Assembly (NCBI RefSeq): GCF_014947265.1
Contig: NZ_JADCNK010000016.1
Location: forward strand, 62,001 to 126,000
DNA: 64,000 nt
Direction: 5' to 3'
Origin: Pedobacter sp014947265
Lineage (GTDB): Bacteria > Bacteroidota > Bacteroidia > Sphingobacteriales > Sphingobacteriaceae
Positions 54,782-64,000 of this stretch are shown here, in pieces. The notes under the pieces are model-generated. The model ran no database searches. It was not told where the DNA came from and saw only the letters and a list, made by a program, of their open reading frames with translations. Every line of letters begins with the position of its first letter. Positions within the stretch are counted from its first letter, which is position 1. A program made the position numbers and the translations under genes.

Positions 54782-55999
54782 ATGACCAACGATCATGAAC
54801 CCATGGATCCGGATAAAAAGGATTGTCTGATCCAAAAACTGCTCAATAACCAAATTACAGAGGGCGAACTTGTTGCGCTGCGGCCTGAGATTAATGAGTT
54901 TGATCTCTCTGGGATTATTCAGCACATCTATGATCTTAATCTGGAGCAAGTACGGAAGATAGCCGCATTAGCGCCAGTTATGGCTAAAGTAGATGCATTA
55001 AAAAACAGCCAGCGTAATACCCGCTTTATAAAAAAAGTGAAAAATAATTTCCGTAAACATACGGCTAAGCACAATGGTCTTAAAAATAGGGTAGTGGTGG
55101 TAGAGGGCGATTCCTGGTTCAATTATCCTATTCTTTTAAGTGATGTAATCGATTGGGTTGCTATGGAAGAGAATATCGCTGTTTATAGCCTCGCCTCAGG
55201 AGGGGATTGGCTGATGAATATGCTTAGTGCCAAAAAATATGTGGAACAGCTTTCTACACTCCAACCCGATGTATTTATCATTAGCGGGGGAGGTAACGAT
55301 CTGGTTGGAAACAGGAGAATAGCAGCAATGGTTACACATAAAGGAGATTCTAACGAATTTGAACATAGTGCCTTTGCAAAATACCTCTGTCAAAATGCAG
55401 CCAATCCGCCCGACAAACCGGAAGATTTTAAGCGGGGTATTCAGTTCATATCCAAAGATTTTTATGCTTTGCTGGCCTTTTTTCAACTCCAATATTACTT
55501 TATTATAAATGGGATTCTTACCGGGGGTAAAGGCAGGCCTGAAAAAGGTAAATTTCCGGGCATACAGATTATTACGCAAGGTTATGATTACGCCATTCCA
55601 AGCGATAAAAAGATAGCAGGATATAATCCGCTCAAATGGTATCGGCTGTTCGCACGGACCTTTCTCGGACATGGCGGATGGCTAAAAACGCCCTTGCAGC
55701 TCAGAGGTATTTACGATCCTGAGGATCAGCGCAAAATTGTTTATGCCATGATTTACCTCTTTAATGAAATGATGATTGATATTGGCCGCATTTTTACCGA
55801 CATGTTGGGTGAGAACCGGGTGTTCCATATCGATTCGAGAGGATCAGTTGGTAAAAATGGCTGGACAGATGAATTGCATCCCTTACCCCAGCATTTCAAA
55901 AAAACAGCGGCAGCCTTTATTCATTGCATTAATAATCCAAATAAAAATGGAACTGCAGTTGTAAAAGTTTTAAAACAACAGGAAGGAGGCCAGCAATGA
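54782..55999 (+). CDS. SGNH/GDSL-type hydrolase with helical N-terminal extension
   Basis: The 405-residue protein has the SGNH blocks in order: VVVVEGDSWFNYP with Ser111, ASGGDW (139-143), ISGGGNDLVG (168-176) and WTDELHP with D363 and H366 as the acid and base of the triad. Residues 1-100 form a charged helical extension. There is no signal peptide, so it is cytosolic unless exported otherwise. A 60-residue insert between the GND block and the C-terminal block (KGRPEKGKFPGIQIITQGYDY region) is unusual. The downstream membrane protein overlaps by four bases. Likely an esterase or lipase-like enzyme; the substrate is unknown. Confidence 0.8.
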   Translation: MTNDHEPMDPDKKDCLIQKLLNNQITEGELVALRPEINEFDLSGIIQHIYDLNLEQVRKIAALAPVMAKVDALKNSQRNTRFIKKVKNNFRKHTAKHNGLKNRVVVVEGDSWFNYPILLSDVIDWVAMEENIAVYSLASGGDWLMNMLSAKKYVEQLSTLQPDVFIISGGGNDLVGNRRIAAMVTHKGDSNEFEHSAFAKYLCQNAANPPDKPEDFKRGIQFISKDFYALLAFFQLQYYFIINGILTGGKGRPEKGKFPGIQIITQGYDYAIPSDKKIAGYNPLKWYRLFARTFLGHGGWLKTPLQLRGIYDPEDQRKIVYAMIYLFNEMMIDIGRIFTDMLGENRVFHIDSRGSVGKNGWTDELHPLPQHFKKTAAAFIHCINNPNKNGTAVVKVLKQQEGGQQ

Positions 56000-56499
56000 A
56001 AAAGATATTAATTTTAGCATTTGTTATCGTTTGTGGTGTAATGTCTTTTCAGGGAAATATACTTCAGCAATTCAGCGGCAAAGGAATCATTAGCCTGGAA
56101 CTTGCCAATAAAGATACAGGAACGGAGATCGTTTCGCTTTGGAGCGACACGCTGTATGGCGACCAAACACTTTTAAACCTCGCACAAAAGAATACACACC
56201 TCGATTTTCTATTTATTTTGGTCTATGTATTGCTCATCATGACCCTGTCTAATGCGCAAATGCAAAGAGAAAAAACGAATTGGCTAAATGAATTGCTACG
56301 GTTTAATTTATTTCTGGCCTTCTTAATTGGCTCATTGGATGTTATTGAGAATGTCAGACTGCTACACAGTTTCCACCACCCTGGAAATCTGGCTGAATTT
56401 TGGCGAACAGATTTTATTGCATGGCCTAAATTTATGATCGCGGGTTGGGTAATTCTGGTTTACCTTTTCTCGGTAATTAAAGGCTATTTTAATAAGTGA
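55996..56499 (+). CDS. membrane protein coupled to the SGNH hydrolase
   Basis: The 167-residue protein has four hydrophobic segments (about 4-20, 71-85, 103-117 and 146-163). Its ATG overlaps the stop of the hydrolase gene as ATGA, so the two are co-translated. LDFLFILVYVLLIMTLS and FIAWPKFMIAGWVILVYLFS are the main helices. No family is recognised. It may anchor the soluble hydrolase or supply its lipid-like substrate. Confidence 0.65.
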   Translation: MKKILILAFVIVCGVMSFQGNILQQFSGKGIISLELANKDTGTEIVSLWSDTLYGDQTLLNLAQKNTHLDFLFILVYVLLIMTLSNAQMQREKTNWLNELLRFNLFLAFLIGSLDVIENVRLLHSFHHPGNLAEFWRTDFIAWPKFMIAGWVILVYLFSVIKGYFNK

Positions 56500-56538
56500 C
56501 TTTGGTATCTATCGATTGCGTCTCCAGAGCAACGCGGA

Positions 56539-56727
56539 GTGGAGAGATCTTTTGACTATGTTTATGTCTCTGTAGAAAACCAGTGCGAGAGAAACTTCCG
56601 TACTTTTACTTCTTGTTATAGAGAATTGAGCGCCTGTTTAAAGGAATGTTCAATAACCACGGTTGCTATGGAAGCTACGGGCATTTATTGGATTACTCTT
56701 TATGATGTTTTAGCGTTGATGGAATAA
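56539..56727 (+). pseudogene. IS110-family transposase fragment
   Basis: The 62-codon frame has FDYVYVSVENQCERNF ... SITTVAMEATGIYWITLYDVL. The AMEATG-x-YW motif is the hallmark of the IS110/IS1111 DEDD transposase N-terminal domain. The rest of the transposase is missing. Confidence 0.75.
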
Positions 56728-56739
56728 TCGCTATAATAT

Positions 56740-56880
56740 AAAGTATGCTCTGCCAGAATCACAAATGAGCAAGCGCAGTTAGTACGTTTAAAAGTTGTTA
56801 GGGCTCAGCAATTGGCAAATAAAGCTGCGGCCAAACCAACAAGTCAACCAGATGCAGATGGCTGGACAACGGTTAAATAA
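56740..56880 (+). pseudogene. C-terminal fragment of an unknown gene
   Basis: A frame open from 56737 to the TAA at 56878 reads NEQAQLVRLKVVRAQQLANK followed by PTSQPDADGWTTVK. The sequence is coding-like (good codon use, alternating charge) but has no start codon and no match that I recognise. It is likely the tail of a gene lost when the IS110 element or a deletion removed its 5' part. Confidence 0.35.
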
Positions 56881-57065
56881 ATTTTCAGCACTATATACCG
56901 CTTTTTAATACCCTAATAAAACTTAACTACCATCCCGTCGGTTATTGATGGATAAACATGCCCACCAGGATGAAATGTATAAAACAACCGGGTTTCTATA
57001 ACCCCATGCTTTTTCGCACAGGGCTATCGAAATATTTGTTATTTTTTATTTAAAAAAGCGGACAA

Positions 57066-57620
57066 TTAAAACGCGCCGTCTTCTTTTACCATTTTATTAA
57101 TGGCTTTTTGTACTTTGATCACATCTGTTTCAACTGTTTTTCTAACCGCTGCATCAAATGATGCTGCAAATTCTGTACTGATAGCAATCTGGTCTTTTTC
57201 ATTCAGTACATTGAGTACAAAAGCATGGCTTCCGAATTTAAATCCGCTTTTTATTCTGATCACGTCTTTTTCAAAGATTTTCAAAAATTCGTAACTGTTG
57301 CTGATCTGATCAAAACAATCTCTTACCGCTTGAAAAACAAGGTGTGTTTCTATATCCAAACCGTTTATAATTACCGTAACCGAAGTGAGGTCATTTAGCT
57401 CCGGAAGAAGGTCTTCGCTGTAAATAATGTCTTTCGGGTCCAGGATTACAACCGTTTCTTTATCTGCATTTTCACCTGCCTGTTGTGTTAATTGTATAGT
57501 GGCGTTACCGTCTTTTAGGGTAACGGAGCTTGCAGAAGTTTGTTCAATTTTAATATCGCCAATGGTATCTTTTATAATGCCTACAACAAGTTCTAGCGCT
57601 TTTGATTGGGTATTGTTCAT
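57066..57620 (-). CDS. hypothetical cytosolic protein
   Basis: The 184-residue protein has no signal peptide or membrane helix. It is acidic and rich in Ile, Val and Lys (VTLKDGNATIQLTQQAGENADKETVVILDPKDIIYSEDLLPELNDL). The middle looks beta-rich and the end (VQKAINKMVKEDGAF) helical. No family is recognised. It is monocistronic, with a short leader. Confidence 0.6.
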   Translation of the reverse strand: MNNTQSKALELVVGIIKDTIGDIKIEQTSASSVTLKDGNATIQLTQQAGENADKETVVILDPKDIIYSEDLLPELNDLTSVTVIINGLDIETHLVFQAVRDCFDQISNSYEFLKIFEKDVIRIKSGFKFGSHAFVLNVLNEKDQIAISTEFAASFDAAVRKTVETDVIKVQKAINKMVKEDGAF

Positions 57621-58373
57621 TATGGTATTTTTTGCAAAGGTAATGCTTGCCTACGGTGCCGGATAATTATCGTTTAAAATAATATAATATTTGTTGCTAA
57701 GTGTTTTATTTTTAATGACTTAATTTTTTTATGTTGACTAGTGTTGTTTTATTTCAACTGTTTGTTAAATGACGAAGGTAAAGCTGCGGATATCCAAAAA
57801 GGATTTCTTGAGGGTAATTGCTTCATATCCTCGTAACCTATTTATGATATGTCATCTTCATCAAACTGATAAAATGCTGGCTCCCGGATAGCAGATGTGC
57901 GGAGGGGAGTGCTCGGCGATAATAAACTGGACCTGGCCCGCTTTTTCCAATTGATTAATTCATTTCATGTAGTTCAACAGTCATAAAACCTTTTTCTTCA
58001 CTATACCGGAAATATTCAATTACAATAAAAACTAGCATCTTTTTTGTGAAAATGCCAATTTATTCATCTAAAAGAATCATTAATTGCTTCATTAGTTAAA
58101 AAAGTATCCAATATCTGCTGTTTGTAGTTATAAATCACCTCTTTATGCGCTAAACCACGATTTTCAGAATGGAAACCTGAAGTTCAACTTCATTATAACT
58201 TCATAAATCTGTATTTATTTCGCCTTCGAATTAAATCATTGCGTAACCACAATTTATTGAAATCAATTAAGTATCTGCAAACCGGTCGTAGATAGCTTTT
58301 CATTATAAATTGATTGCCAATGAAAACTAATTAAAGAAAAAATAAATCAGATTAAAACCATTAACGAAAAAAA
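57621..58373. other. 753-base gap upstream of the RND efflux operon
   Basis: No open frame passes inspection. A short coding-like run (DVRRGVLGDNKLDLARFFQL) near 57893-57960 may be a remnant of a lost gene. The last 300 bases are AT-rich and should hold the efflux promoter; no TetR- or MarR-type regulator gene is present. Confidence 0.35.
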
Positions 58374-59456
58374 ATGAAAAGAGTTCTCATGTGCTTAGGC
58401 TTGTGTACTTTGCTTTACGTAACAGGTTGCACCTCGAAGAAAGAAGAAAAGGAAGAAGTAGCTACTTATGCAGTAACCACTCCGTTAAGGATGGATACTT
58501 CCTTTACCAAAGAATATGTTTCGCAGATTAAATCCGTTCGGAACATAGAAGTTAGAGCCCAGGAAAAGGGTTATCTCCAAAATATTTATGTAGATGAAGG
58601 CCAGCATGTAAAAGCAGGTCAGCTGTTGTTTAAGATTATGCCTAAGGCAGCTCAATCTGAGTTGCTAAAAGCACAGGCTGAAACTAAATCGGCAGAAATT
58701 GAACTGGAAAACACCAAATTACTGTCAGATAAAAATATCGTTTCTAAAAATGAGCTTGCTATGGCCAAAGCCAAACTGCAATCGGCTAATGCCGAAACTT
58801 CTTTGGCTAAATTCCATTTGTCTAACACCGAAATCAGAGCGCCATTTGATGGCACCATCGACCGTATTCCTTTAAAACTGGGTAGTTTGGTTGATGAAGG
58901 TGCTTTGTTAACCAGCCTGTCAGATAACAGTCAGGTTTTTGCATACTTCAATGTATCAGAACCTGAATACTTAAACTATCAGAGTGCTACAAAAGCAAAA
59001 ACCCAACAAGAAGTAAGCTTATTATTGGCGAACGGCGAATTTCTAAAAGCGAAAGGTAAAGTAGAAATTATTGAAAGCGAATTTGATAATGAGACAGGAA
59101 ATATTGCTTTCAGGGCAAGGTTTAATAATAGCGATAACCTGCTTAGGAATGGCGAAACCGGTAAAATCCATATGGTTGTTCCTTTAAAAAATGCCATCAT
59201 TATCCCACAAAAGGCCACTTATGATATTCAGGATAAAACCTATGTTTTTGTAGTTGATAAAAACAATAAAGTACACTCAAGGGTGATTACCATTGCAGGC
59301 GATCTTCCAGATTTATACATTGTTGGTGACGGCATTACCGTTGAAGATAAGATTTTGCTTGAAGGTGTCCAAAAGGTTAAAGATGATGATAAAATTGCCT
59401 TTAAATTCCAGCAACCTCAGGAAGTGTTGAAACAATTGAGATTGAAAACAGAATAA
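58374..59456 (+). CDS. RND efflux periplasmic adaptor (membrane fusion lipoprotein)
   Basis: The 360-residue protein has a lipobox ending at Cys19 (LYVTGC). A barrel-sandwich half (EVRAQEKGYLQNIYVDEGQHVKAGQLLFKI) precedes a helical hairpin (about 90-140), then IRAPFDGTIDRIPLKLGSLV and a beta-barrel, as in the AcrA/MexA family. It links the inner-membrane pump to the outer-membrane channel. It is the first gene of a three-gene operon, 23 bases before the pump. Confidence 0.95.
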   Translation: MKRVLMCLGLCTLLYVTGCTSKKEEKEEVATYAVTTPLRMDTSFTKEYVSQIKSVRNIEVRAQEKGYLQNIYVDEGQHVKAGQLLFKIMPKAAQSELLKAQAETKSAEIELENTKLLSDKNIVSKNELAMAKAKLQSANAETSLAKFHLSNTEIRAPFDGTIDRIPLKLGSLVDEGALLTSLSDNSQVFAYFNVSEPEYLNYQSATKAKTQQEVSLLLANGEFLKAKGKVEIIESEFDNETGNIAFRARFNNSDNLLRNGETGKIHMVVPLKNAIIIPQKATYDIQDKTYVFVVDKNNKVHSRVITIAGDLPDLYIVGDGITVEDKILLEGVQKVKDDDKIAFKFQQPQEVLKQLRLKTE

Positions 59457-59479
59457 TCTAAACCCTCTATACTTAATTT

Positions 59480-62400
59480 ATGTTTAGTAAATTCATACAA
59501 AGGCCCGTCCTTTCTATCGTAATATCACTTGTTATTGTGTTTTTGGGGGTGTTGGCCATTAGCTACCTGCCCGTTACACAGTTTCCTACCATATCTCCTC
59601 CCAAAGTAAATATTACTGCGGAATATCCTGGAGCGAATAACGAATTGTTGATTAAATCAGTAATTATTCCACTTGAGCGTGCACTTAACGGTGTACCGGG
59701 AATGAAATATATTGCATCTGATGCCGGTAATGATGGTGAAGCATCTATACAGGTGGTATTTAATTTAGGTACCGATCCCAATCAGGCTTCGCTTAACGTA
59801 CAGAACCGTGTAGCTGCCGTTACCAATAAGCTTCCTCCTCTGGTAATCCGCGAGGGCGTAAAAATCACACGCGAAGAGTCTAACATGTTGATGTATATCA
59901 ACCTGTATAGTAAAGACCCTAAAATAAACCAGAATTTCTTGTATAACTATGCCGATATCAACTTGCTTTCCGAGCTTAAAAGGGTTGATGGTGTAGGTTT
60001 TGCCGATATTTTGGGTGATAGGGATTATGCCATGCGTATTTGGTTAAAGCCTGACCGCATGCAGGCTTATAAAATCTCTGTTGATGAAGTAATGACAGCC
60101 CTTGAACAGCAAAGTCTGGAGGCCTCGCCAGGTAAAACAGGAGAGAGTTCGGGTAAACGTTCGCAGGCTTTTGAATATGTATTAAAATATTCAGGCCGTT
60201 TCAGTACCAAAGAGGGTTACGAAAATATTGTGGTTAGGGCTACACCTGATGGCCAGTTGCTCCATTTAAAAGATGTGGCTGATGTAGATTTTAGTGCTTC
60301 AGCTTACAATTTATACTCTACCTTAAACGGAAAAGCATCTGCTGCGATTGTTTTAAAACAATCTTATGGCAGTAACGCCAGCCAGGTTATTAAAGATGTT
60401 AAAGCTAAAATGGCTGAGATTAAATCGGCATCATTTCCTAAAGGTTTAGATTACGAAATCAGTTACGACGTTTCCAAATTCCTGGATGCATCTATCGAAA
60501 AGGTAATCCATACCTTAGTTGAGGCCTTTATCCTGGTAGGTTTAGTAGTATTCCTGTTCCTGGGCGATTGGCGTTCAACCCTTATCCCGGCCATTGCTGT
60601 ACCGGTATCGTTGATCGGAACATTTGTATTTATGCAGTTCTTTGGCATTACGCTTAACTTAATCACCTTGTTTGCATTAGTACTCGCCATTGGGGTGGTA
60701 GTTGATGATGCAATTGTGGTAATTGAGGCGGTGCATGCCAAGATGGAGCACGATAGGCATCTTTCGGTCCTAAAAGCTACACAGCAGGCCATGAAAGAGA
60801 TTGGTGGAGCAATTATTGCGATTACCTTCTTGATGGCATCGGTATTTATTCCGGTAGCATTTATGTCTGGTCCGGTGGGTATTTTCTACCGTCAGTTCTC
60901 CATTACCATGGCAACGGCAATTATCCTTTCGGGTATTGTGGCTTTAACGCTTACGCCGGCATTATGTGCCATTATGTTAAAGAACAATCACGGTTCAACC
61001 AAAAAGAAAACCATTATCGACCGTTTCCTGGATGGTTTTAATAATGGTTTTAACAAACTTTCAGGTAAATATGAACTGGTATTGAGCAAAGTGGTAAGCC
61101 GCAGGATATTAACCTTTGGTATATTGGTTGCCTTTTGTTTGGGTGTTTGGGGATTAAGTGGAAGTGTGCCATCAGGATTTATTCCTAACGAAGATCAGGG
61201 AATGGTATATGCCATTATCCAAACACCTCCGGGATCTACTTTGGAACGTACCGACCAGATTGCTGAGAAATTGCAGAAAATGTGCGAAGACATTGATGGT
61301 GTTAAATCGGTTTCATCTTTGGCCGGATATGAAATCCTTACCGAAGGTACAGGATCTAACTCGGGTACCTGTTTAATTAACCTGAAAGATTGGAGCGAAC
61401 GTAAGCACTCTGCACAAGAAATTATTGAAGAACTGGAGCAGAAATCAAAATCCATACCTGGTGCAACCATCGAATTTTTCCAGCCACCAGCGGTTCCGGG
61501 TTATGGTGCTGCGGGTGGTTTCGAACTCCGTTTACTGGATAAAGCAGGTAGCGGAGATTACAAAAAAATGGAAACCGTTGCCAATGATTTTGTGCGAGAG
61601 CTGAACAAACGCAAAGAGTTATCATCTGTGTTTACTTTCTACAGTGCCAGTTTCCCACAATACATGTTGGATGTTGATAACGATATTGCACAACAAAAAG
61701 GGGTAAGCATTGATAATGCGATGAATACCTTGTCTACTTTTGTGGGTAGCGATTATGAGACCAGTTTTATTAAGTACGATCGTCAGTATAAGGTAATTGT
61801 ACAGGCCTTACCTCAATACAGGGCTTTGCCAGAGGATATTTTAAAACTTTCGGTTAAAAACAGCCGCGATGAAATGGTGCCTTTCTCGGCCTTTATCAAA
61901 ATGCGCCGGGTTTATGGTTTGTCGGAGATTACCAGGCACAATATGTACAATGCTTCTGAGATCAGCGGGCAGGCAGCTCCAGGTTATAGTTCTGGTGAAG
62001 CCATTAAAGCCATTACCGAGGTAGCGCAGAAAACCTTGCCAAGGGGATTTGGTATCGATTGGGCTGGTATTTCTAAAGATGAGGTATCAAGAGGCAACGA
62101 GGCCATTTACATTTTCCTGATCTGTTTAGGTTTCGTGTACCTGGTTTTGGCCGCACAGTATGAAAGTTTCATTTTGCCACTTTCGGTAATCCTCTCTCTA
62201 CCGGCCGGTATTTTTGGCGCATTCCTCTTCCTTAAATTATTGGGACTGGAAAATAACATTTATGCACAGGTGGCCATGGTAATGTTGATCGGATTATTGG
62301 GTAAAAATGCGGTGCTGATTGTGGAATTTGCTACGCAGCGCCAAAGTCAGGGGGCAACAGTGCTTAAAGCGGCAATGGAAGGCGCAAGTGTGCGTTTCCG

Positions 62401-62650
62401 TCCGATTTTAATGACCTCTTTTGCCTTTATCGCAGGTTTGATCCCCTTGATGATTGCAACAGGACCTGGCAAGATCGGTAACCGTACCATTGGTTCGGCT
62501 GCTGCGGGTGGTATGCTTTTCGGTACCATTTTCGGCGTAATCGTGATCCCTGGGTTATATTATATATTCGGAACAATTGCAGCTAAACACAAGCTCATCA
62601 AAATTGAAGAAGAACATCCGTTAACTGAAGAAATTGAGAATAATGTTTAA
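59480..62650 (+). CDS. RND multidrug efflux pump (HAE1/AcrB family)
   Basis: The 1056-residue protein has twelve expected membrane helices in two repeats with two large periplasmic loops. The sequence FIQRPVLSIVISLVIVFLGVLAI opens the first half. Proton relay residues lie in GVVVDDAIVVIEAVHAKME, and the second half contains GLLGKNAVLIVEFATQRQ with its Lys. This is the HAE1 pattern of hydrophobe and drug exporters; substrates cannot be told from sequence. Confidence 0.97.
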   Translation: MFSKFIQRPVLSIVISLVIVFLGVLAISYLPVTQFPTISPPKVNITAEYPGANNELLIKSVIIPLERALNGVPGMKYIASDAGNDGEASIQVVFNLGTDPNQASLNVQNRVAAVTNKLPPLVIREGVKITREESNMLMYINLYSKDPKINQNFLYNYADINLLSELKRVDGVGFADILGDRDYAMRIWLKPDRMQAYKISVDEVMTALEQQSLEASPGKTGESSGKRSQAFEYVLKYSGRFSTKEGYENIVVRATPDGQLLHLKDVADVDFSASAYNLYSTLNGKASAAIVLKQSYGSNASQVIKDVKAKMAEIKSASFPKGLDYEISYDVSKFLDASIEKVIHTLVEAFILVGLVVFLFLGDWRSTLIPAIAVPVSLIGTFVFMQFFGITLNLITLFALVLAIGVVVDDAIVVIEAVHAKMEHDRHLSVLKATQQAMKEIGGAIIAITFLMASVFIPVAFMSGPVGIFYRQFSITMATAIILSGIVALTLTPALCAIMLKNNHGSTKKKTIIDRFLDGFNNGFNKLSGKYELVLSKVVSRRILTFGILVAFCLGVWGLSGSVPSGFIPNEDQGMVYAIIQTPPGSTLERTDQIAEKLQKMCEDIDGVKSVSSLAGYEILTEGTGSNSGTCLINLKDWSERKHSAQEIIEELEQKSKSIPGATIEFFQPPAVPGYGAAGGFELRLLDKAGSGDYKKMETVANDFVRELNKRKELSSVFTFYSASFPQYMLDVDNDIAQQKGVSIDNAMNTLSTFVGSDYETSFIKYDRQYKVIVQALPQYRALPEDILKLSVKNSRDEMVPFSAFIKMRRVYGLSEITRHNMYNASEISGQAAPGYSSGEAIKAITEVAQKTLPRGFGIDWAGISKDEVSRGNEAIYIFLICLGFVYLVLAAQYESFILPLSVILSLPAGIFGAFLFLKLLGLENNIYAQVAMVMLIGLLGKNAVLIVEFATQRQSQGATVLKAAMEGASVRFRPILMTSFAFIAGLIPLMIATGPGKIGNRTIGSAAAGGMLFGTIFGVIVIPGLYYIFGTIAAKHKLIKIEEEHPLTEEIENNV

Positions 62651-64000
62651 GAATAATCTTTATAAAGGCCTTGGATTGGTGTTAATATGCGCAGCATATA
62701 CCGCCTGTAAGCTACCGGAAGTAGCCCAACGTGCCGAAAATAAAAATGTACCTGTGAGCTTTAATGGCTCACAGGATACAGTAAGTACAGCTGGTATTCA
62801 ATGGCGTAACTTTTTTACAGATCCTAACCTGATCAACCTGATTGATACTGCACTTAAAAATAACCAGGAGCTGAATATTACGCTTCAGGATATTGAAATT
62901 GCCAAAAATGAAATTAAGGCCAGAAAAGGAGAACTTTTACCAAGCGTAACCTATGGCGCTGGTGCCGGATTTGATAAAGTGGGCCGTTACACCAGTTCGG
63001 GTGCCGGCGATGCTTCTACAGAAATTACGCCAGGCAAAGGTGTGCCAGAAGTATTGCCTGATTATCACTTCGGTTTACAGGCCAACTGGGAAGCGGATAT
63101 CTGGCATAAACTGCGTAATTCTAAAAAAGCAGCTATTAACCACTACCTTTCGACAGTAGAAGGTAAGAATTTCGTAATTACCAATTTAATTGCCGAAGTG
63201 GCCAATTCGTATTATGAATTGTTAGCTTCTGATAATCAGTTGGAGACGGTAAAAAAAACGATCGAACTGCAAAGCAATGCATTGGAGTTGATGAAAATCC
63301 AGAAACAGGCCTCCAGGGTTAACGAACTTGCCGTACGTAAATTTGAGGCTGAGGTATTAAGTTCGAAAAGTTTGGAGTTTGATATTCAGCAAGATATTAC
63401 TGAAACGGAGAACAAAATTAATTTCCTGCTGGGCCGTTTTCCTCAACCGATCGTCAGAGACAAATCTAATTTTACAGATCTGGTTCCGCCAACTGTACAA
63501 ACAGGTTTACCTTCACAGTTATTGGCTAACCGTCCGGATATTAAACAGGCGGAGTATGAACTAGCCGCTGCTAAATTGGATGTTAAAGTAGCTAAAGCAC
63601 AGTTTTATCCATCATTGGGTATTTCCGCTGCAATTGGTTATCAGGCTTTTAATCCTTCATATTTATTAAGAACACCAGAATCTTTAATTTATTCTTTAGC
63701 CGGAGATTTAGCCGGGCCACTGATAAATAAAAATGCTATAAAGGCTGAATATTTAACAGCAAATGCCAAGCAGTTGCAGGCAGTTTTTGATTATGAAAAA
63801 ACCATTTTAAATGGTTATATTGAAGTCGCCAATCAGTTGTCAAAAATTAGCAATCTGCAGAAAAGCTATGATCTGAAATCGAAACAGGTTGCTGCACTTA
63901 CGCAGTCGATTGATATTTCGAACGATTTGTTTAAATCTGCCAGAGCCGATTATTTTGAGGTATTGATGACCCAACGCGATGCATTACAATCGAAATTAGA
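62643..64000 (+). CDS. RND outer-membrane efflux lipoprotein (TolC/OprM/NodT-like), 3' end cut by window edge
   Basis: The start ATG at 62643 overlaps the pump's end by eight bases. The lipoprotein signal ends at Cys22 (CAAYTAC). WRNFFTDPNLINLIDTALKNNQELNITLQDIE and ANWEADIWHKLRNSKKAA are OprM/NodT family sequences, and the second repeat begins with PSQLLANRPDIKQAEYELAAAKLDVKVAKAQFYPSLG. About 450 residues are visible; the end is missing. It completes the tripartite pump with the two genes before it. Confidence 0.95.
   Translation, partial: MFKNNLYKGLGLVLICAAYTACKLPEVAQRAENKNVPVSFNGSQDTVSTAGIQWRNFFTDPNLINLIDTALKNNQELNITLQDIEIAKNEIKARKGELLPSVTYGAGAGFDKVGRYTSSGAGDASTEITPGKGVPEVLPDYHFGLQANWEADIWHKLRNSKKAAINHYLSTVEGKNFVITNLIAEVANSYYELLASDNQLETVKKTIELQSNALELMKIQKQASRVNELAVRKFEAEVLSSKSLEFDIQQDITETENKINFLLGRFPQPIVRDKSNFTDLVPPTVQTGLPSQLLANRPDIKQAEYELAAAKLDVKVAKAQFYPSLGISAAIGYQAFNPSYLLRTPESLIYSLAGDLAGPLINKNAIKAEYLTANAKQLQAVFDYEKTILNGYIEVANQLSKISNLQKSYDLKSKQVAALTQSIDISNDLFKSARADYFEVLMTQRDALQSKL

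Noticed and set aside
1..64000. CRISPR arrays, rRNA genes and intact prophage or integrative element modules
   Set aside because: No regular spaced repeats, no rRNA segments and no integrase, relaxase or phage structural genes were seen while reading both strands.

Overview
The window looks like a chromosomal piece of a Bacteroidota member of the Sphingobacteriaceae (Pedobacter-like). The signs are SusC/SusD pairs, type IX secretion parts (PorP/SprF and a gliding-motility CHU_C domain), many GH families used on plant or host glycans, a TAnnTTTG-type promoter, weak Shine-Dalgarno use and moderately AT-rich DNA. Genus is an inference from gene content; no rRNA or complete tRNA is present to settle it.

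Layout. (1) 1-18.9 kb is an accessory region. It holds a large NTPase with an N-terminal nuclease-like domain that runs off the left edge (STAND/AVAST-like defence candidate), a frameshifted TonB-dependent receptor beside a membrane-anchored AraC regulator, small exported or lipoprotein genes of unknown role, an SRPBCC protein, a 5'-truncated DUF4272 gene abutting a decayed BsuBI/PstI-type restriction endonuclease, a small membrane-protein pair, a PIN-domain protein, Hsp20 and a GNAT-like protein. (2) 18.9-37.7 kb is a polysaccharide utilisation locus. A minus-strand operon (inositol oxygenase, SusC, SusD, purple acid phosphatase, HGSNAT-like acyltransferase, GH89, GH28, GH92) diverges from a plus-strand set (LacI regulator, SSS symporter, GH28). 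A shared 14-base site lies in front of both arms. The enzyme set fits stepwise removal of alpha-mannose, alpha-glucosamine/GlcNAc, uronic acid and phosphate from an inositol-containing glycan, followed by oxidation of myo-inositol to glucuronate.

(3) 38.2-45.3 kb is an AT-rich RiPP island: an erythromycin-esterase-like protein, LanC cyclase, a GG-leader lanthipeptide precursor with six core cysteines, and a full-length LanB dehydratase. It is bracketed by a 146-bp MITE-like element and a wrecked IS4-family copy that share the same terminal inverted repeat. No LanT or LanP is present. (4) 45.3-53.3 kb holds TfoX-like and gamma-glutamyltransferase genes, then a four-gene type IX secretion surface-protein operon. 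(5) 53.3-58.4 kb is gene-poor, with an SGNH hydrolase/membrane protein pair and IS110 debris. (6) 58.4-64 kb is a tripartite RND efflux operon (adaptor, pump, outer-membrane factor), the last gene cut by the right edge.

The strongest candidates for new biology are the inositol-glycan PUL, the RiPP island with an esterase-like gene translationally coupled to lanC, and the left-edge defence NTPase.
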